In this document: in pieces, positions 16,226-24,743 of the stretch
How the letters are laid out: the number at the start of each line of letters is the position of its first letter
Position numbering within the stretch: the first letter of the stretch is position 1
Assembly (NCBI GenBank): GCA_039986595.1
Contig: JBDWQJ010000004.1
Coordinates: 620,001-684,000 of the forward strand
Source of the DNA: Lentilitoribacter sp039986595
GTDB lineage: Bacteria; Pseudomonadota; Alphaproteobacteria; Rhizobiales; Rhizobiaceae
Reading direction: 5' to 3'
DNA length: 64,000 nt
The notes under the pieces: model-generated
Database searches by the model: none
What the model was told of the DNA's origin: nothing
The model's input: the letters and a program-made list of their open reading frames with translations, nothing else
Made by a program: the position numbers and the translations under genes

Positions 16226-18121
16226 TTGACCAGTATGTATCACTCAGTTTACGAGGCGTGGAAAAAAGATCCTGAAGGTTTTTGGGCAGAAGAAAGCAAA
16301 GCTATTGATTGGTTTGAGGAGCCGACAAATATCTTTGATGAAGACATGGGTGTTTACGGTCGGTGGTTTACCGATGGTGTCGTCAACACTTGTTACAATT
16401 GCCTCGATCGACATGTGCAAAATGAAAAGGGTGATAATGTTGCGCTGATTTATGACAGCCCGGTCACCAATACAGTCAAAAAGTTTACCTATAATGATCT
16501 CTTAGCGGATGTGTCCGCATTCTCAGCTGCGCTAAAGGCCAAAGGTATTGGCAAGGGTGATCGCGTTATTATTTACATGCCAATGATCCCGCAAACTGTT
16601 GTAGCGGTGTTGGCTTGTGCGCGAATTGGTGCAGTTCATTCAGTCGTGTTTGGCGGTTTTGCAGCTAATGAGTTGGCGACAAGAATTGATGATTGTGAGG
16701 CAAAACTTGTTGTGTCAGCATCCTGCGGTATCGAAGGTGCGCGCACTATTGCTTATAAACCATTGCTTGATGATGCGCTTGAGCTTTGTAAACATAAGCC
16801 AGTCGCGACGATTGTTTATCAGCGCGAGCAACTTGAAGCAGATATGGTTGATGGTCGTGACTTCGATTTTGATCAAGAACTTTTAAATCACAAAGGTGCT
16901 GATGTGCCATGTGAGCCGATGAAGGCGACGGATCCATTATATATCCTTTATACATCTGGTACGACCGGTCAACCTAAAGGCGTGGTTCGTGATAATGGCG
17001 GGCATCTGGTTGCACTCAATTGGACGATGCATAATATTTATGGTGTTAAGCCGGGTGAAGTTTTTTGGGCAGCATCTGATGTGGGTTGGGTGGTTGGTCA
17101 CTCGTATATTATCTACGGTCCACTCCTATCTGGAAATCCTGGCATTCTCTTTGAGGGTAAACCTATTGGAACTCCTGATGCGGGAACCTTCTGGCGTATT
17201 ATCTCAGAGCATAAGGTTAAATCACTGTTCACAGCACCGACCGCATTTCGTGCTATTCGTAAAGAAGATCCCGATGCTGAGTTCATCAAGAAATATGACC
17301 TGTCGCATTTTGAAGCTTTGTTCTTAGCTGGTGAACGCGCGGACCCAGATACGATAAAGTGGGCGGAAGAAGTTCTAAAAGTTCCGGTGATTGATCATTG
17401 GTGGCAAACTGAAACAGGTTGGACAATTGCTGGCAACCCAATGGGGCTTGGTTTCTTGCCTGTAAAATACGGATCGCCTGCAGTGCCGATGCCAGGTTAT
17501 GATGTTCAGATTGTCAATGATGAAGGCGAACAAATCGCAGCAAATGAGCTTGGCAACATTGTTGTAAAGCTGCCATTACCGCCCGGGTCAATGCCAACAT
17601 TATGGAATGCAGAAGAACGTTTCATTGATGCCTATATGGCTGAGTTCCCCGGTTATTATAAAACCGCGGATGCAGGTTATATTGATGAAGATGGATATCT
17701 TTATATCATGGCGCGAACGGACGACATTATTAATGTTGCGGGCCATAGACTTTCAACGGGCGGCATTGAAGAAGCGATCGCCTCACATGATAGTGTTGCT
17801 GAATGTGCAGTGGTTGGTGTGACTGATAAACTAAAAGGCCAATTGCCGATTGGCTTTGTGGTCGTGAATTCATCTGTTGATCAATCAGCTAAAGAAGTTG
17901 AAGCTGAAATTGTTGCGCAAGTTCGTTCTTTGATTGGCCCTGTGGCTGCGTTTAAATCTGTTATTCTGGTGCCGCGTTTGCCAAAAACCAGATCAGGCAA
18001 AATTTTGCGTGGAACCATGCAAAAGATATATGATGGTCTTGAATGGAAGATGCCGGCGACAATTGATGATCCTGCAATTTTAGATGAGATTAAATCAGCC
18101 ATTGATGTTTATCGCAGCTAG
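16226..18121 (+). CDS. prpE: Propionyl-CoA synthetase
   Basis: Activates propionate (possibly acetate) to its acyl-CoA through an acyl-adenylate. The best start is the TTG at 16226 (631 residues, MTSMYHSVYEAWKKDPEGFW), because GGGAGAGAG (16214-16222) lies at the right distance; the ATG at 16199 would put this motif inside the gene. The AMP-binding motif is YTSGTTGQPKGVVRD, and the acylation-controlling lysine is in PKTRSGKILRGT near residue 592. SASCGIEGARTIAYKPLLD is typical of PrpE rather than Acs. No prpBCD genes are nearby. An SDR follows 55 nt later. Confidence 0.9.
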   Translation: MTSMYHSVYEAWKKDPEGFWAEESKAIDWFEEPTNIFDEDMGVYGRWFTDGVVNTCYNCLDRHVQNEKGDNVALIYDSPVTNTVKKFTYNDLLADVSAFSAALKAKGIGKGDRVIIYMPMIPQTVVAVLACARIGAVHSVVFGGFAANELATRIDDCEAKLVVSASCGIEGARTIAYKPLLDDALELCKHKPVATIVYQREQLEADMVDGRDFDFDQELLNHKGADVPCEPMKATDPLYILYTSGTTGQPKGVVRDNGGHLVALNWTMHNIYGVKPGEVFWAASDVGWVVGHSYIIYGPLLSGNPGILFEGKPIGTPDAGTFWRIISEHKVKSLFTAPTAFRAIRKEDPDAEFIKKYDLSHFEALFLAGERADPDTIKWAEEVLKVPVIDHWWQTETGWTIAGNPMGLGFLPVKYGSPAVPMPGYDVQIVNDEGEQIAANELGNIVVKLPLPPGSMPTLWNAEERFIDAYMAEFPGYYKTADAGYIDEDGYLYIMARTDDIINVAGHRLSTGGIEEAIASHDSVAECAVVGVTDKLKGQLPIGFVVVNSSVDQSAKEVEAEIVAQVRSLIGPVAAFKSVILVPRLPKTRSGKILRGTMQKIYDGLEWKMPATIDDPAILDEIKSAIDVYRS

Positions 18122-18176
18122 GATCTAAGCTAATTCTGGTTTAAACCTGCCTCATTGCTAAACACACCAAAGGGAG

Positions 18177-18965
18177 ATGACCTTGGTAAAGTCAGTTATT
18201 GTTACCGGTGCCGCGCAGGGCATTGGTTTTGCTATTGCCGAGCGGTTTATTAAAGACGGTGCTCAGGTCATGATCAGTGACATCAACGAGGCAAAAGTAT
18301 TGGAGGCTCAAACAAAGCTATCGCCTTTGGGTGAGGTGGAAGTTTTTGTAGGCAATATCGCTGACCGCATTGATGTGCACAATTTGGTGGCTGAGACGCT
18401 TAGTGCTTTTGGTAAGATTGATGTTCTGGTGAATAATGCCGGTGTGGTTAAAGCTGGTGAATTTCTTGAAATCACTGAAGAAGATTTCGATCAGGTCATG
18501 GATATCAATATCAAGGGTATGTTCTTGGCAAGCCAAGCGGTCGCCAAGCATCTTGTTTCACGTGTGGAACAGGGAGAAAAACCTGGGTCTATTATCAACA
18601 TCTCTTCGGTTAATGACACGATGGTTTTGCCAACACAAATTGCCTATACCGTATCAAAAGGTGCTGTTAAACAGCTAACCCGTGTCATGGCCGTTTCGTT
18701 AGCGCCCTATGGTATTCGCGTAAATGGTATTGGGCCCGGTTCAATTAAGACAGAGATGTTGGCGACCGTGTTGGCGGATAAGGCTGCTGAGAATAAAATT
18801 CTTGAACGTACGCCGATGGGCCGAATAGGTGATCCCGCCGAAATCGCTTCTGTTGCGGCTTTTCTTGCGTCTAAAGATGCCAGCTATGTAACGGGTGAGA
18901 TTATCTATACAGATGGTGGGCGTATGCCACTTGGTTATTCCATGCAGTTGGATGACGATAGTTAA
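18177..18965 (+). CDS. SDR-family NAD(P)-dependent oxidoreductase
   Basis: Classical short-chain dehydrogenase of 262 residues; the substrate is not known. It has the cofactor motif TGAAQGIG near the N-terminus, NNAG, the catalytic serine in INISSVND and YTVSK as the Tyr-x3-Lys pair. The C-terminus ...YVTGEIIYTDGGR is typical. The ATG at 18177 touches the AAGGGAG ribosome-binding site directly; a TTG at 18183, two codons on, has better spacing and may be the true start. It follows prpE by 55 nt on the same strand and could be co-transcribed. It ends before a shared terminator. Confidence 0.88.
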   Translation: MTLVKSVIVTGAAQGIGFAIAERFIKDGAQVMISDINEAKVLEAQTKLSPLGEVEVFVGNIADRIDVHNLVAETLSAFGKIDVLVNNAGVVKAGEFLEITEEDFDQVMDINIKGMFLASQAVAKHLVSRVEQGEKPGSIINISSVNDTMVLPTQIAYTVSKGAVKQLTRVMAVSLAPYGIRVNGIGPGSIKTEMLATVLADKAAENKILERTPMGRIGDPAEIASVAAFLASKDASYVTGEIIYTDGGRMPLGYSMQLDDDS

Positions 18966-18982
18966 ACTATCTGCAAAAGAAA

Positions 18983-19013
18983 AAGGCTGGCATTCGCAAT
19001 GAAGGCCAGCCTT
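18983..19013. terminator. Hairpin terminator between SDR gene and trcR (mainly minus strand)
   Basis: AAGGCTGGC (18983-18991) pairs perfectly with GCCAGCCTT (19005-19013) around a 13-nt loop. On the minus strand it is followed by a run of Ts (complement of GAAAAAGG and AAAAG just upstream), which makes it a good terminator for trcR. It may also stop the SDR transcript. Confidence 0.7.
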
Positions 19014-19016
19014 AAA

Positions 19017-19032
19017 TGTTTCACGTGAATCG
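19017..19032. promoter_or_regulatory. Degenerate parS-like site downstream of trcR
   Basis: TGTTTCACGTGAATCG is identical to the 16-mer at 15435-15450: a perfect left arm and core of parS with two right-end mismatches. It is intergenic, between the terminator and the trcR stop codon. Confidence 0.45.
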
Positions 19033-19045
19033 TAATGTCAGCTGA

Positions 19046-19780
19046 TTAGCTGTTTTCTTCACTGTCTTTTTCAGCGCTATCATCTTCATCATCGCTTTTA
19101 AGTGATGACAAGCTAGCAAAGACCGAATCAGCATCGTATTCTTTATCCATATCATTTTCGGCTGGTTCTGTGGGTGTATTTAAGTCACCAGCAAATGTCT
19201 GCGTTTGTTCAGCAGGCATCAATGTTTCACCTTGAGCTGCAGGTTCCATAGCTGGACGGTTTTTCGCAGCTTTTTCAACTTCCATGTCCAAATCAATCTG
19301 GGAACACAAACCAAGAGATACCGGATCCATTGGTGTAAGGTTTGCTGAATTCCAGTGCGTACGATCGCGAATTTGAGCGATTGTGTTTTTAGTTGTTCCA
19401 GCCAGACGAGAGATTTGCGCATCTTTAAGTTCTGGATGATTGCGCACCAGCCATAAAATCGCATTTGGGCGATCCTGACGTTTTGAAAGCGGGGTGTAGC
19501 GCGGACCCTTGCGCTTTTTCTCAGGTAGATGAACTTTAGAAGTTGAAAGCACCAATTTATGTGTTGGTGTTTCTTCACCTTTTTTAATCTCTTCGCGTGT
19601 CAATTGACCCGTTGAAATTGGATCAAGACCCTTAATACCTTGAGAGGCTTCGCCATCAGCTATTGCTTTAACTTCGAGCGGATGAAGCCTACAAAAAAGG
19701 GCAATCTGATCAAATGTTAGCGCCGTGTTGTCAACGAGCCAAATCGCTGTTGCTTTCGGCATGAGTAGCTGCTGTGCCAT
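19046..19780 (-). CDS. trcR: Cell-cycle transcriptional regulator TrcR family (DUF1013)
   Basis: The 244-residue protein belongs to the DUF1013 family, conserved in Alphaproteobacteria and named TrcR in family databases. It begins MAQQLLMPKATAIWLVDNTA and carries LTFDQIALFCRLHPLEVKAIADGE and a second helix-turn-helix-like segment RPNAILWLVRNHPELKDAQISRLAGTTKNTIAQIRDRT, cited by position about 105-142. The last 65 residues are acidic and low-complexity. The N-terminal two-thirds fit a DNA-binding role. A GC-rich hairpin (19803-19819) lies just upstream of the start. Confidence 0.85.
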   Translation of the reverse strand: MAQQLLMPKATAIWLVDNTALTFDQIALFCRLHPLEVKAIADGEASQGIKGLDPISTGQLTREEIKKGEETPTHKLVLSTSKVHLPEKKRKGPRYTPLSKRQDRPNAILWLVRNHPELKDAQISRLAGTTKNTIAQIRDRTHWNSANLTPMDPVSLGLCSQIDLDMEVEKAAKNRPAMEPAAQGETLMPAEQTQTFAGDLNTPTEPAENDMDKEYDADSVFASLSSLKSDDEDDSAEKDSEENS

Positions 19781-19802
19781 AGACGAATCCTTTTCTTAAG
19801 CG

Positions 19803-19819
19803 TCGCGCCGGTTACGCGA
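19803..19819 (-). promoter_or_regulatory. Small GC-rich hairpin in the trcR leader
   Basis: On the minus strand TCGCG-TAACCGG-CGCGA forms a 5-bp stem about 20 nt before the trcR ATG, GC-rich against AT-rich surroundings. The 204-nt stretch between trcR and the DUF1674 gene otherwise shows nothing I can name. A regulatory role is a guess. Confidence 0.25.
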
Positions 19820-19984
19820 GCCGTGGGGTAGTTTACCACAATTTCCGGAGAATTGCCTGAGCTTATAGCTAGATTTTTAACAAATTGCAATTGGCGAGAA
19901 ACAAAGAAAAATCTGTATTCGTTTTCGCAGTTATTTTGATTAAACAATATGGGGATGCGCAATGGTGATGCATAGTAGTTAGAT

Positions 19985-20227
19985 TTAAAAATCAATCGCG
20001 CGGCCATCAATCTCCCAGTCGCCAAATCGTGATGGATCAGCGCCGCCGCGACCACCAAATTCTTTGGCAGTTTCTTCGCGTTTTTCATCGGCTAACTTAC
20101 GCCGTTCTTCAGCCTCAGCCAATGCGCGTTTTGCTACGTCTGAAAGTTCTTTTTTCACAACAACAACCTCTTCCTGAAAGAAGTTTTCATTATTTTGGTT
20201 ATCGTGATTTTGCTTTTCAGTGCTCAT
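19985..20227 (-). CDS. DUF1674 protein, succinate dehydrogenase assembly factor 4 family
   Basis: An 80-residue protein with the DUF1674/SDHAF4 signature at its C-terminus, GGRGGADPSRFGDWEIDGRA (residues 58-77), followed by IDF. In mitochondria SDHAF4 binds flavinylated SdhA and aids its assembly with the iron-sulphur subunit; bacterial members are inferred to act likewise. The first 50 residues are charged and probably flexible. It is divergent from htpX across 115 nt, a neighbourhood often seen in Hyphomicrobiales. Confidence 0.85.
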   Translation of the reverse strand: MSTEKQNHDNQNNENFFQEEVVVVKKELSDVAKRALAEAEERRKLADEKREETAKEFGGRGGADPSRFGDWEIDGRAIDF

Positions 20228-20342
20228 GGATATGGCCTTTCATAATCCGCAATGGTTTCATTGATGTTGAAACTGACGTAATTTACTACCATCTTTACGT
20301 ATATATATCATCATGTAGATCGATCAATGGAGTAAAACTAAG

Positions 20343-21395
20343 ATGAATATGGTCAAAACAGCAATGCTGATCGCTTTTATGACAGCGCTCTTTATGGGTG
20401 TTGGTTTTATGATTGGTGGTACCGGCGGTATGATGATCGCGCTGGTGATTGCAGCTTGTATGAACCTGTTTTCATATTGGAAGTCGGATAAAATGGTGCT
20501 CTCCATGCACCGTGCTAAAGAAGTAAGTCGACAAAACGCGCCCGAATATTATGGCATTGTTGAACAGTTGGCAGATCGCGCAGGTTTACCGATGCCCAAG
20601 GTCTATATCATCGATAACCCACAACCAAACGCATTTGCCACAGGGCGTAACCCAGAAAATTCCGCTGTTGCTGCAACAACCGGGCTTTTAAATGCTTTAA
20701 CTCAGGAAGAAGTTGCTGGGGTAATGGCCCATGAATTGGCCCATATCCAAAATCGTGACACGTTGACGATGACAATAACGGCAACTCTTGCAGGTGCTAT
20801 TTCCATGCTAGGCAATTTTGCCATGTTCTTTGGTGGAAACCGAAACAACCCGCTGGGTTTTATCGGTGTGTTGGCAGCAATGATTGTGGCTCCGTTTGCA
20901 GCGATGATTGTTCAAATGGCAATCAGTCGTACCAGAGAATATTCAGCTGACCGTCGCGGTGCTGAAATTTGTGATAATCCGATGTGGTTGGCCTCTGCGC
21001 TAGAGAAAATTGCAGCTGCCAGTGGCCGAACCGTCAATGAAGATGCCGAACGCAATCCGGCAACAGCACATATGTTTATTATTAATCCACTTAATGGTCA
21101 GCGTGCTGATAATTTGTTTTCAACGCACCCTGCAACAGAGAATAGAATTAAAGCGCTTCGTCAGATGGAAGCAGAGTTTTCAAGCCAATATGATCAATAT
21201 GAAGATGATAGATTTGACAAAGCTGATCGAGACGCGCATATGCGATCTACAACGACGCCATCTACAACGACACCTTGGGAACACCAGCGTGAGCAGTATG
21301 AGAATAAGCGCCCGGAAAAGGATGTAAAACCCGACCCTGCGCCTAAATCAACTGATCTACCAGGACCATGGGGCCGAAAAGGCGCTAAAAAATAA
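20343..21395 (+). CDS. htpX: Membrane zinc metalloprotease HtpX
   Basis: Inner-membrane M48 peptidase that degrades misfolded membrane proteins. The protein has 350 residues. Two N-terminal hydrophobic segments (about 5-25 and 28-45) precede the HELAH zinc motif (130-134). Another hydrophobic pair and the third zinc ligand region SRTREYSADRRGAEI follow. The C-terminal 60 residues, after the TENRIKALRQME segment, are hydrophilic and rich in Pro, Asp and Lys, an extension beyond E. coli HtpX. The ATG at 20343 follows a weak GGAG. rsmB starts 12 nt downstream. Confidence 0.94.
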   Translation: MNMVKTAMLIAFMTALFMGVGFMIGGTGGMMIALVIAACMNLFSYWKSDKMVLSMHRAKEVSRQNAPEYYGIVEQLADRAGLPMPKVYIIDNPQPNAFATGRNPENSAVAATTGLLNALTQEEVAGVMAHELAHIQNRDTLTMTITATLAGAISMLGNFAMFFGGNRNNPLGFIGVLAAMIVAPFAAMIVQMAISRTREYSADRRGAEICDNPMWLASALEKIAAASGRTVNEDAERNPATAHMFIINPLNGQRADNLFSTHPATENRIKALRQMEAEFSSQYDQYEDDRFDKADRDAHMRSTTTPSTTTPWEHQREQYENKRPEKDVKPDPAPKSTDLPGPWGRKGAKK

Positions 21396-21407
21396 GGTTC
21401 GTATTCT

Positions 21408-22754
21408 TTGACTGATCACCAACGTCATTATGACAAACCGGGGCTTTCCTCGCGCCAGGCAGCAAGTAAGTTATTATCGGCTATCATTGATAAAAAGACA
21501 TCAATGGATGGGTTGTTGGATTTAAAGGGCGGAAACCCCGCTTACCTTGATCAATCTGATCAGGACCGTTTGTTGGTTAAAGCCATTTTGCTTAGCACTT
21601 TGCGTAATTATCAGATTATCGAAAAATTCCTTGATCACCTGCTCGAAAAACCATTGCCTTCAGGAGCGGTATCGCTGCGTCATATCCTGCGAATTGGTGC
21701 TGCGCAGATTTTATATCTGGATGTTCCTGATCATTCGGCGGTGGATTTGGCGGTTGAGCAAGCGAATATCGATCCTCGTAACAGACGATTTGCCAATTTG
21801 GTCAATGCGATTTTACGCCGTATGGTTCGCGAGAAAGACAATATGCTGCCAAAACTTGGTGAGAAGACCGCCATGCTGCCGGATTGGTATGCCAAAAAAC
21901 TATCTAAGTCTTATGGTTTTAATAGAGCGCGCGGAATGATGCAGCTCATGTCAAAACCAGCACCTATCGATATCACCGTAAAATCAGATGCAGATAGTTG
22001 GGCTGAAAAACTGGGTGGAACCAGGCTTACAGATTGGTCCATTCGTCTGGAAAAGCTTGACGGGCCGATCCAGTCGTTAGAAGGTTTTGATGATGGTGAC
22101 TGGTGGGTGCAAGATGTAGCCGCATCTCTACCAGCGCGTTTGTTTGGTGACTTGTCTGGTAAGCGGGTTATCGACCTTTGTGCGGCGCCGGGGGGGAAAA
22201 CCGCCCAATTGATCGCTGCAGGTGCTGATGTGACGGCACTTGATCGTTCAAAAAGTCGATTAAATCGTCTGAAAGAGAATTTAGAGCGTTTGCAACTAAC
22301 CGCGCATATTGAATTATCTCGCATGGAAAAATACGAGACTGACGAGCTGTTTGATATGGCGCTATTGGATGCGCCTTGTTCATCAACTGGGACAATAAGA
22401 CGTCATCCGGATGTTGTTTGGACTAAAGGTCTAGATGATATTACCTATTTGGCAGGTGTACAAAAAGGTCTGCTTGATCATGCAATTACTTTGGTTAAGC
22501 CAGGTGGTCTTATTGTCTTTTCTAATTGTTCACTTGAGCCCGATGAAGGTGAAGACATGGTCCGGCAATATGTTGAAGAAAACCCAGACAAGGTTGAACT
22601 CATTTCTGTTGATGCGCAACTTTGCCAAGGCTTTGAAAGTGCTATTACGCAAGAAGGCTTTGTGCGCACGACACCTGACTTTTGCGTTAATGAAAACGAG
22701 CAATTGCAAGGTGTAGACGGATTTTTTGCTGCCATTCTTCGTAAAAAGCCATAA
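21408..22754 (+). CDS. rsmB: 16S rRNA (cytosine-C5)-methyltransferase RsmB (Fmu)
   Basis: Methylates C967 of 16S rRNA (E. coli numbering). The 448-residue protein starts at TTG 21408, with AAGG at 21394-21397. The N-terminal NusB-like domain is RQAASKLLSAIIDKKTSMD to about residue 150. The SAM-binding motif is DLCAAPGGKTAQLIAAG, the LLDAPCSSTG motif carries one catalytic cysteine, and VFSNCSLEPDEGE carries the second (TPD/SNCS region). It is translationally close to htpX (12 nt) and precedes the heparinase-like gene by 146 nt. Confidence 0.92.
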   Translation: MTDHQRHYDKPGLSSRQAASKLLSAIIDKKTSMDGLLDLKGGNPAYLDQSDQDRLLVKAILLSTLRNYQIIEKFLDHLLEKPLPSGAVSLRHILRIGAAQILYLDVPDHSAVDLAVEQANIDPRNRRFANLVNAILRRMVREKDNMLPKLGEKTAMLPDWYAKKLSKSYGFNRARGMMQLMSKPAPIDITVKSDADSWAEKLGGTRLTDWSIRLEKLDGPIQSLEGFDDGDWWVQDVAASLPARLFGDLSGKRVIDLCAAPGGKTAQLIAAGADVTALDRSKSRLNRLKENLERLQLTAHIELSRMEKYETDELFDMALLDAPCSSTGTIRRHPDVVWTKGLDDITYLAGVQKGLLDHAITLVKPGGLIVFSNCSLEPDEGEDMVRQYVEENPDKVELISVDAQLCQGFESAITQEGFVRTTPDFCVNENEQLQGVDGFFAAILRKKP

Positions 22755-22900
22755 ATCATCAGTTTTTGCTACCTAATCATTATATCGGACTATTTTAAAA
22801 CATTTGGTAATTCGTTAAGTATATCCTTTGGGATAGTTGCTCAATTTTGGACAGGATCGGCAACTTGGGAAAATATCGGCAAAGCTGATAGGGGATATTA

Positions 22901-24592
22901 TTGGTCGCAAGATCTTTGAAAGTCAGAGCGCCATTGAAGTTGTATTTTACGGAAACGTGGAAACGGCTGAACAGGCGGATCATATTGGGCTGGATGTCAC
23001 CACTAAGATTTAGTGGCTCGTCTCCTGATAGACTTATGCTCGCGCCTGTTGATCTTCGAACTTCAGATGCTTTTATTGCCAAGGAAATGGCATCGGGTCG
23101 CTTTCCACTTGCTGATAAAGTTATTGAAACAGACAGTACGACACCGTTTGAAATAGCATTGCCGCATGATGAGTTTTTCAACGAGTTGCATGGGTTTAGA
23201 TGGCTTCGGCATTTGCGCGCAAGTGACGACGATGACACCAAATTTCTGGCGCAAAGCTTAGTTTCAAGCTGGATGGTCCATCATGCGAAGCGCTTAAAAG
23301 GTCCTGCTTGGGAGCTTGACATTGTCTCAAAGCGGTTGATTTCGTGGTTATCTCATTCTCCAGTTATTCTCGCAGAAGCCGATCATGATTTTTATAAGCG
23401 TTTTATGGCAAATATTGCGCTTCACGTAAGGTTTTTACGGTGTTCAGCATCGTCCCATCGAAATCCAACTTGGCGTTTACAAGCTCGTATAGCTGTTGCG
23501 ATGGCTAGCCTTTGTCTCCCATCATCAAATACCTTGCTCAGATCAGCTGCAAATGCGCTTGATGAAGAATTAGAGAACCAGATTTTTGCAGATGGTGGAC
23601 ATGTCTCGCGTAATCCGCAAGTGGTTCTAAATATTCTGTCTGATTTGTTGCCGTTACGGCAGACTTATATCAATCTTGGTTCTGCTCTACCTTTGTCTAT
23701 GTTGCCGGCAATTGATAGGATGTTTGTCGCATTGCGTTTTTTCCGACACTCAAGTGGTGAGATTGCTTTGTTTAACGGTGCAACCCATGCATCGGCGAAT
23801 TTTTTGATGTCGATATTGCAAAATGATGAAACAGGTGCTCAGTCGCCGGTTAATCTTCCACAAAGTGGTTTTACTAGACTTGAAGCGGGTAAAAGCATTG
23901 TGCTCATGGATAATGGTTACAGTCCAAAAGGTACGGTATCGCGCAAGGCACATGCAGGGTGTTTGTCATTTGAATTTTCAAATGGTGCCAATCGCCTGAT
24001 CGTCAATTCTGGCGCACCTAGATTCCAAATATCCCGCTTTGGCGAGTTTGCGCGCCTAACAGCGGCGCATTCAGCACTGGTTATTGAAAACACATCTTCA
24101 TCACGTGTGTCAGATTCAGACTATTTGGGTTCGATATTTGTGCATGGTCCGAAAGAGATCATTTTGGAAGACCTCAGCAATGAGGAGCATATGGGTATTC
24201 GTGCTTCTCACGATGGTTATCTAAGTTCTTATGGACTTGTTCACCAGAGGCAGGTCCGGCTAGAAAGAGATGGAAAATCACTGTCTGGCCTTGATATACT
24301 TGAAACTCCGGATAGTGTGAAAAAATCAACGTCAGCTGGGCGGGATATTGATATTCGTTTTCACATTCACCCTTCTGTACAGCTTGAGCAGTTAACCGAT
24401 GGTTCAATTCTGTTAAATACACATGATGGTGATCGCTGGATATTTAACGCCACCGTTAAACCCAAGATCGAACAAGATATCTTTTTTGCAGATGTTTTAG
24501 GTGCGCGCAGAAGTGAACAGATATTTGTTTCGTTTAATGCAAGTGAGCATCATCGTATTGCCTGGATCTTAAAGGCTGTTGAAGTCAGCTAA
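22901..24592 (+). CDS. Heparinase II/III-family protein
   Basis: A 563-residue protein of the heparinase II/III superfamily, an alpha/alpha toroid N-terminal half and a beta-sandwich C-terminal half (PF07940-like). In the second half the segments SGFTRLEAGKSIVLMDNG and HAGCLSFEFSNGANRLIVNSG match the conserved His-Gly core of the family, and GEFARLTAAHSALVIEN follows. The start is TTG 22901 with a clear AGGGG at 22890-22894. Its place between rsmB and purH is conserved in rhizobia, where its substrate is unknown; an action on a cell-surface uronate polysaccharide is only inferred. No signal peptide is evident. Confidence 0.85.
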   Translation: MVARSLKVRAPLKLYFTETWKRLNRRIILGWMSPLRFSGSSPDRLMLAPVDLRTSDAFIAKEMASGRFPLADKVIETDSTTPFEIALPHDEFFNELHGFRWLRHLRASDDDDTKFLAQSLVSSWMVHHAKRLKGPAWELDIVSKRLISWLSHSPVILAEADHDFYKRFMANIALHVRFLRCSASSHRNPTWRLQARIAVAMASLCLPSSNTLLRSAANALDEELENQIFADGGHVSRNPQVVLNILSDLLPLRQTYINLGSALPLSMLPAIDRMFVALRFFRHSSGEIALFNGATHASANFLMSILQNDETGAQSPVNLPQSGFTRLEAGKSIVLMDNGYSPKGTVSRKAHAGCLSFEFSNGANRLIVNSGAPRFQISRFGEFARLTAAHSALVIENTSSSRVSDSDYLGSIFVHGPKEIILEDLSNEEHMGIRASHDGYLSSYGLVHQRQVRLERDGKSLSGLDILETPDSVKKSTSAGRDIDIRFHIHPSVQLEQLTDGSILLNTHDGDRWIFNATVKPKIEQDIFFADVLGARRSEQIFVSFNASEHHRIAWILKAVEVS

Positions 24593-24625
24593 TATTAGCC
24601 CTTTTATTTGCCCAGCTGTTTTCAT

Positions 24626-24645
24626 TTAACATGTTTTCATGTTAA
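24626..24645. promoter_or_regulatory. Palindrome in the purH leader
   Basis: TTAACATG-TTTT-CATGTTAA is a perfect 8-bp inverted repeat with a TTTT loop, 98 bp before the purH start. It is not followed by a T-run on the plus strand, so it is a poor terminator for the upstream gene. It could be an operator. A second palindrome (24682-24700) lies further along. Confidence 0.35.
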
Positions 24646-24681
24646 CGGATCGCCATCACCTTCATATTTTACTGGTTCCGC

Positions 24682-24700
24682 CAAAATTTAAAAAATTTTG
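24682..24700. repeat. AT-rich palindrome flanked by direct repeats, purH leader
   Basis: CAAAATTT (24682-24689) pairs with AAATTTTG (24693-24700) around AAA. It is flanked by direct repeats CTGGTTCCG (24672-24680) and CTGGTACCG (24706-24714), which differ at one base. It lies 43 bp upstream of purH and could hold its promoter or an operator. Confidence 0.3.
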
Positions 24701-24743
24701 CGCAGCTGGTACCGAACGAAATCTTACGTAGTCTGGAATAGCG

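Noticed and set aside
18554..18571. TGTTTCACGTG followed by TGGAACA inside the SDR gene, as a parS
   Set aside because: The right arm is displaced by two bases, breaking the palindrome; only the half-site matches.
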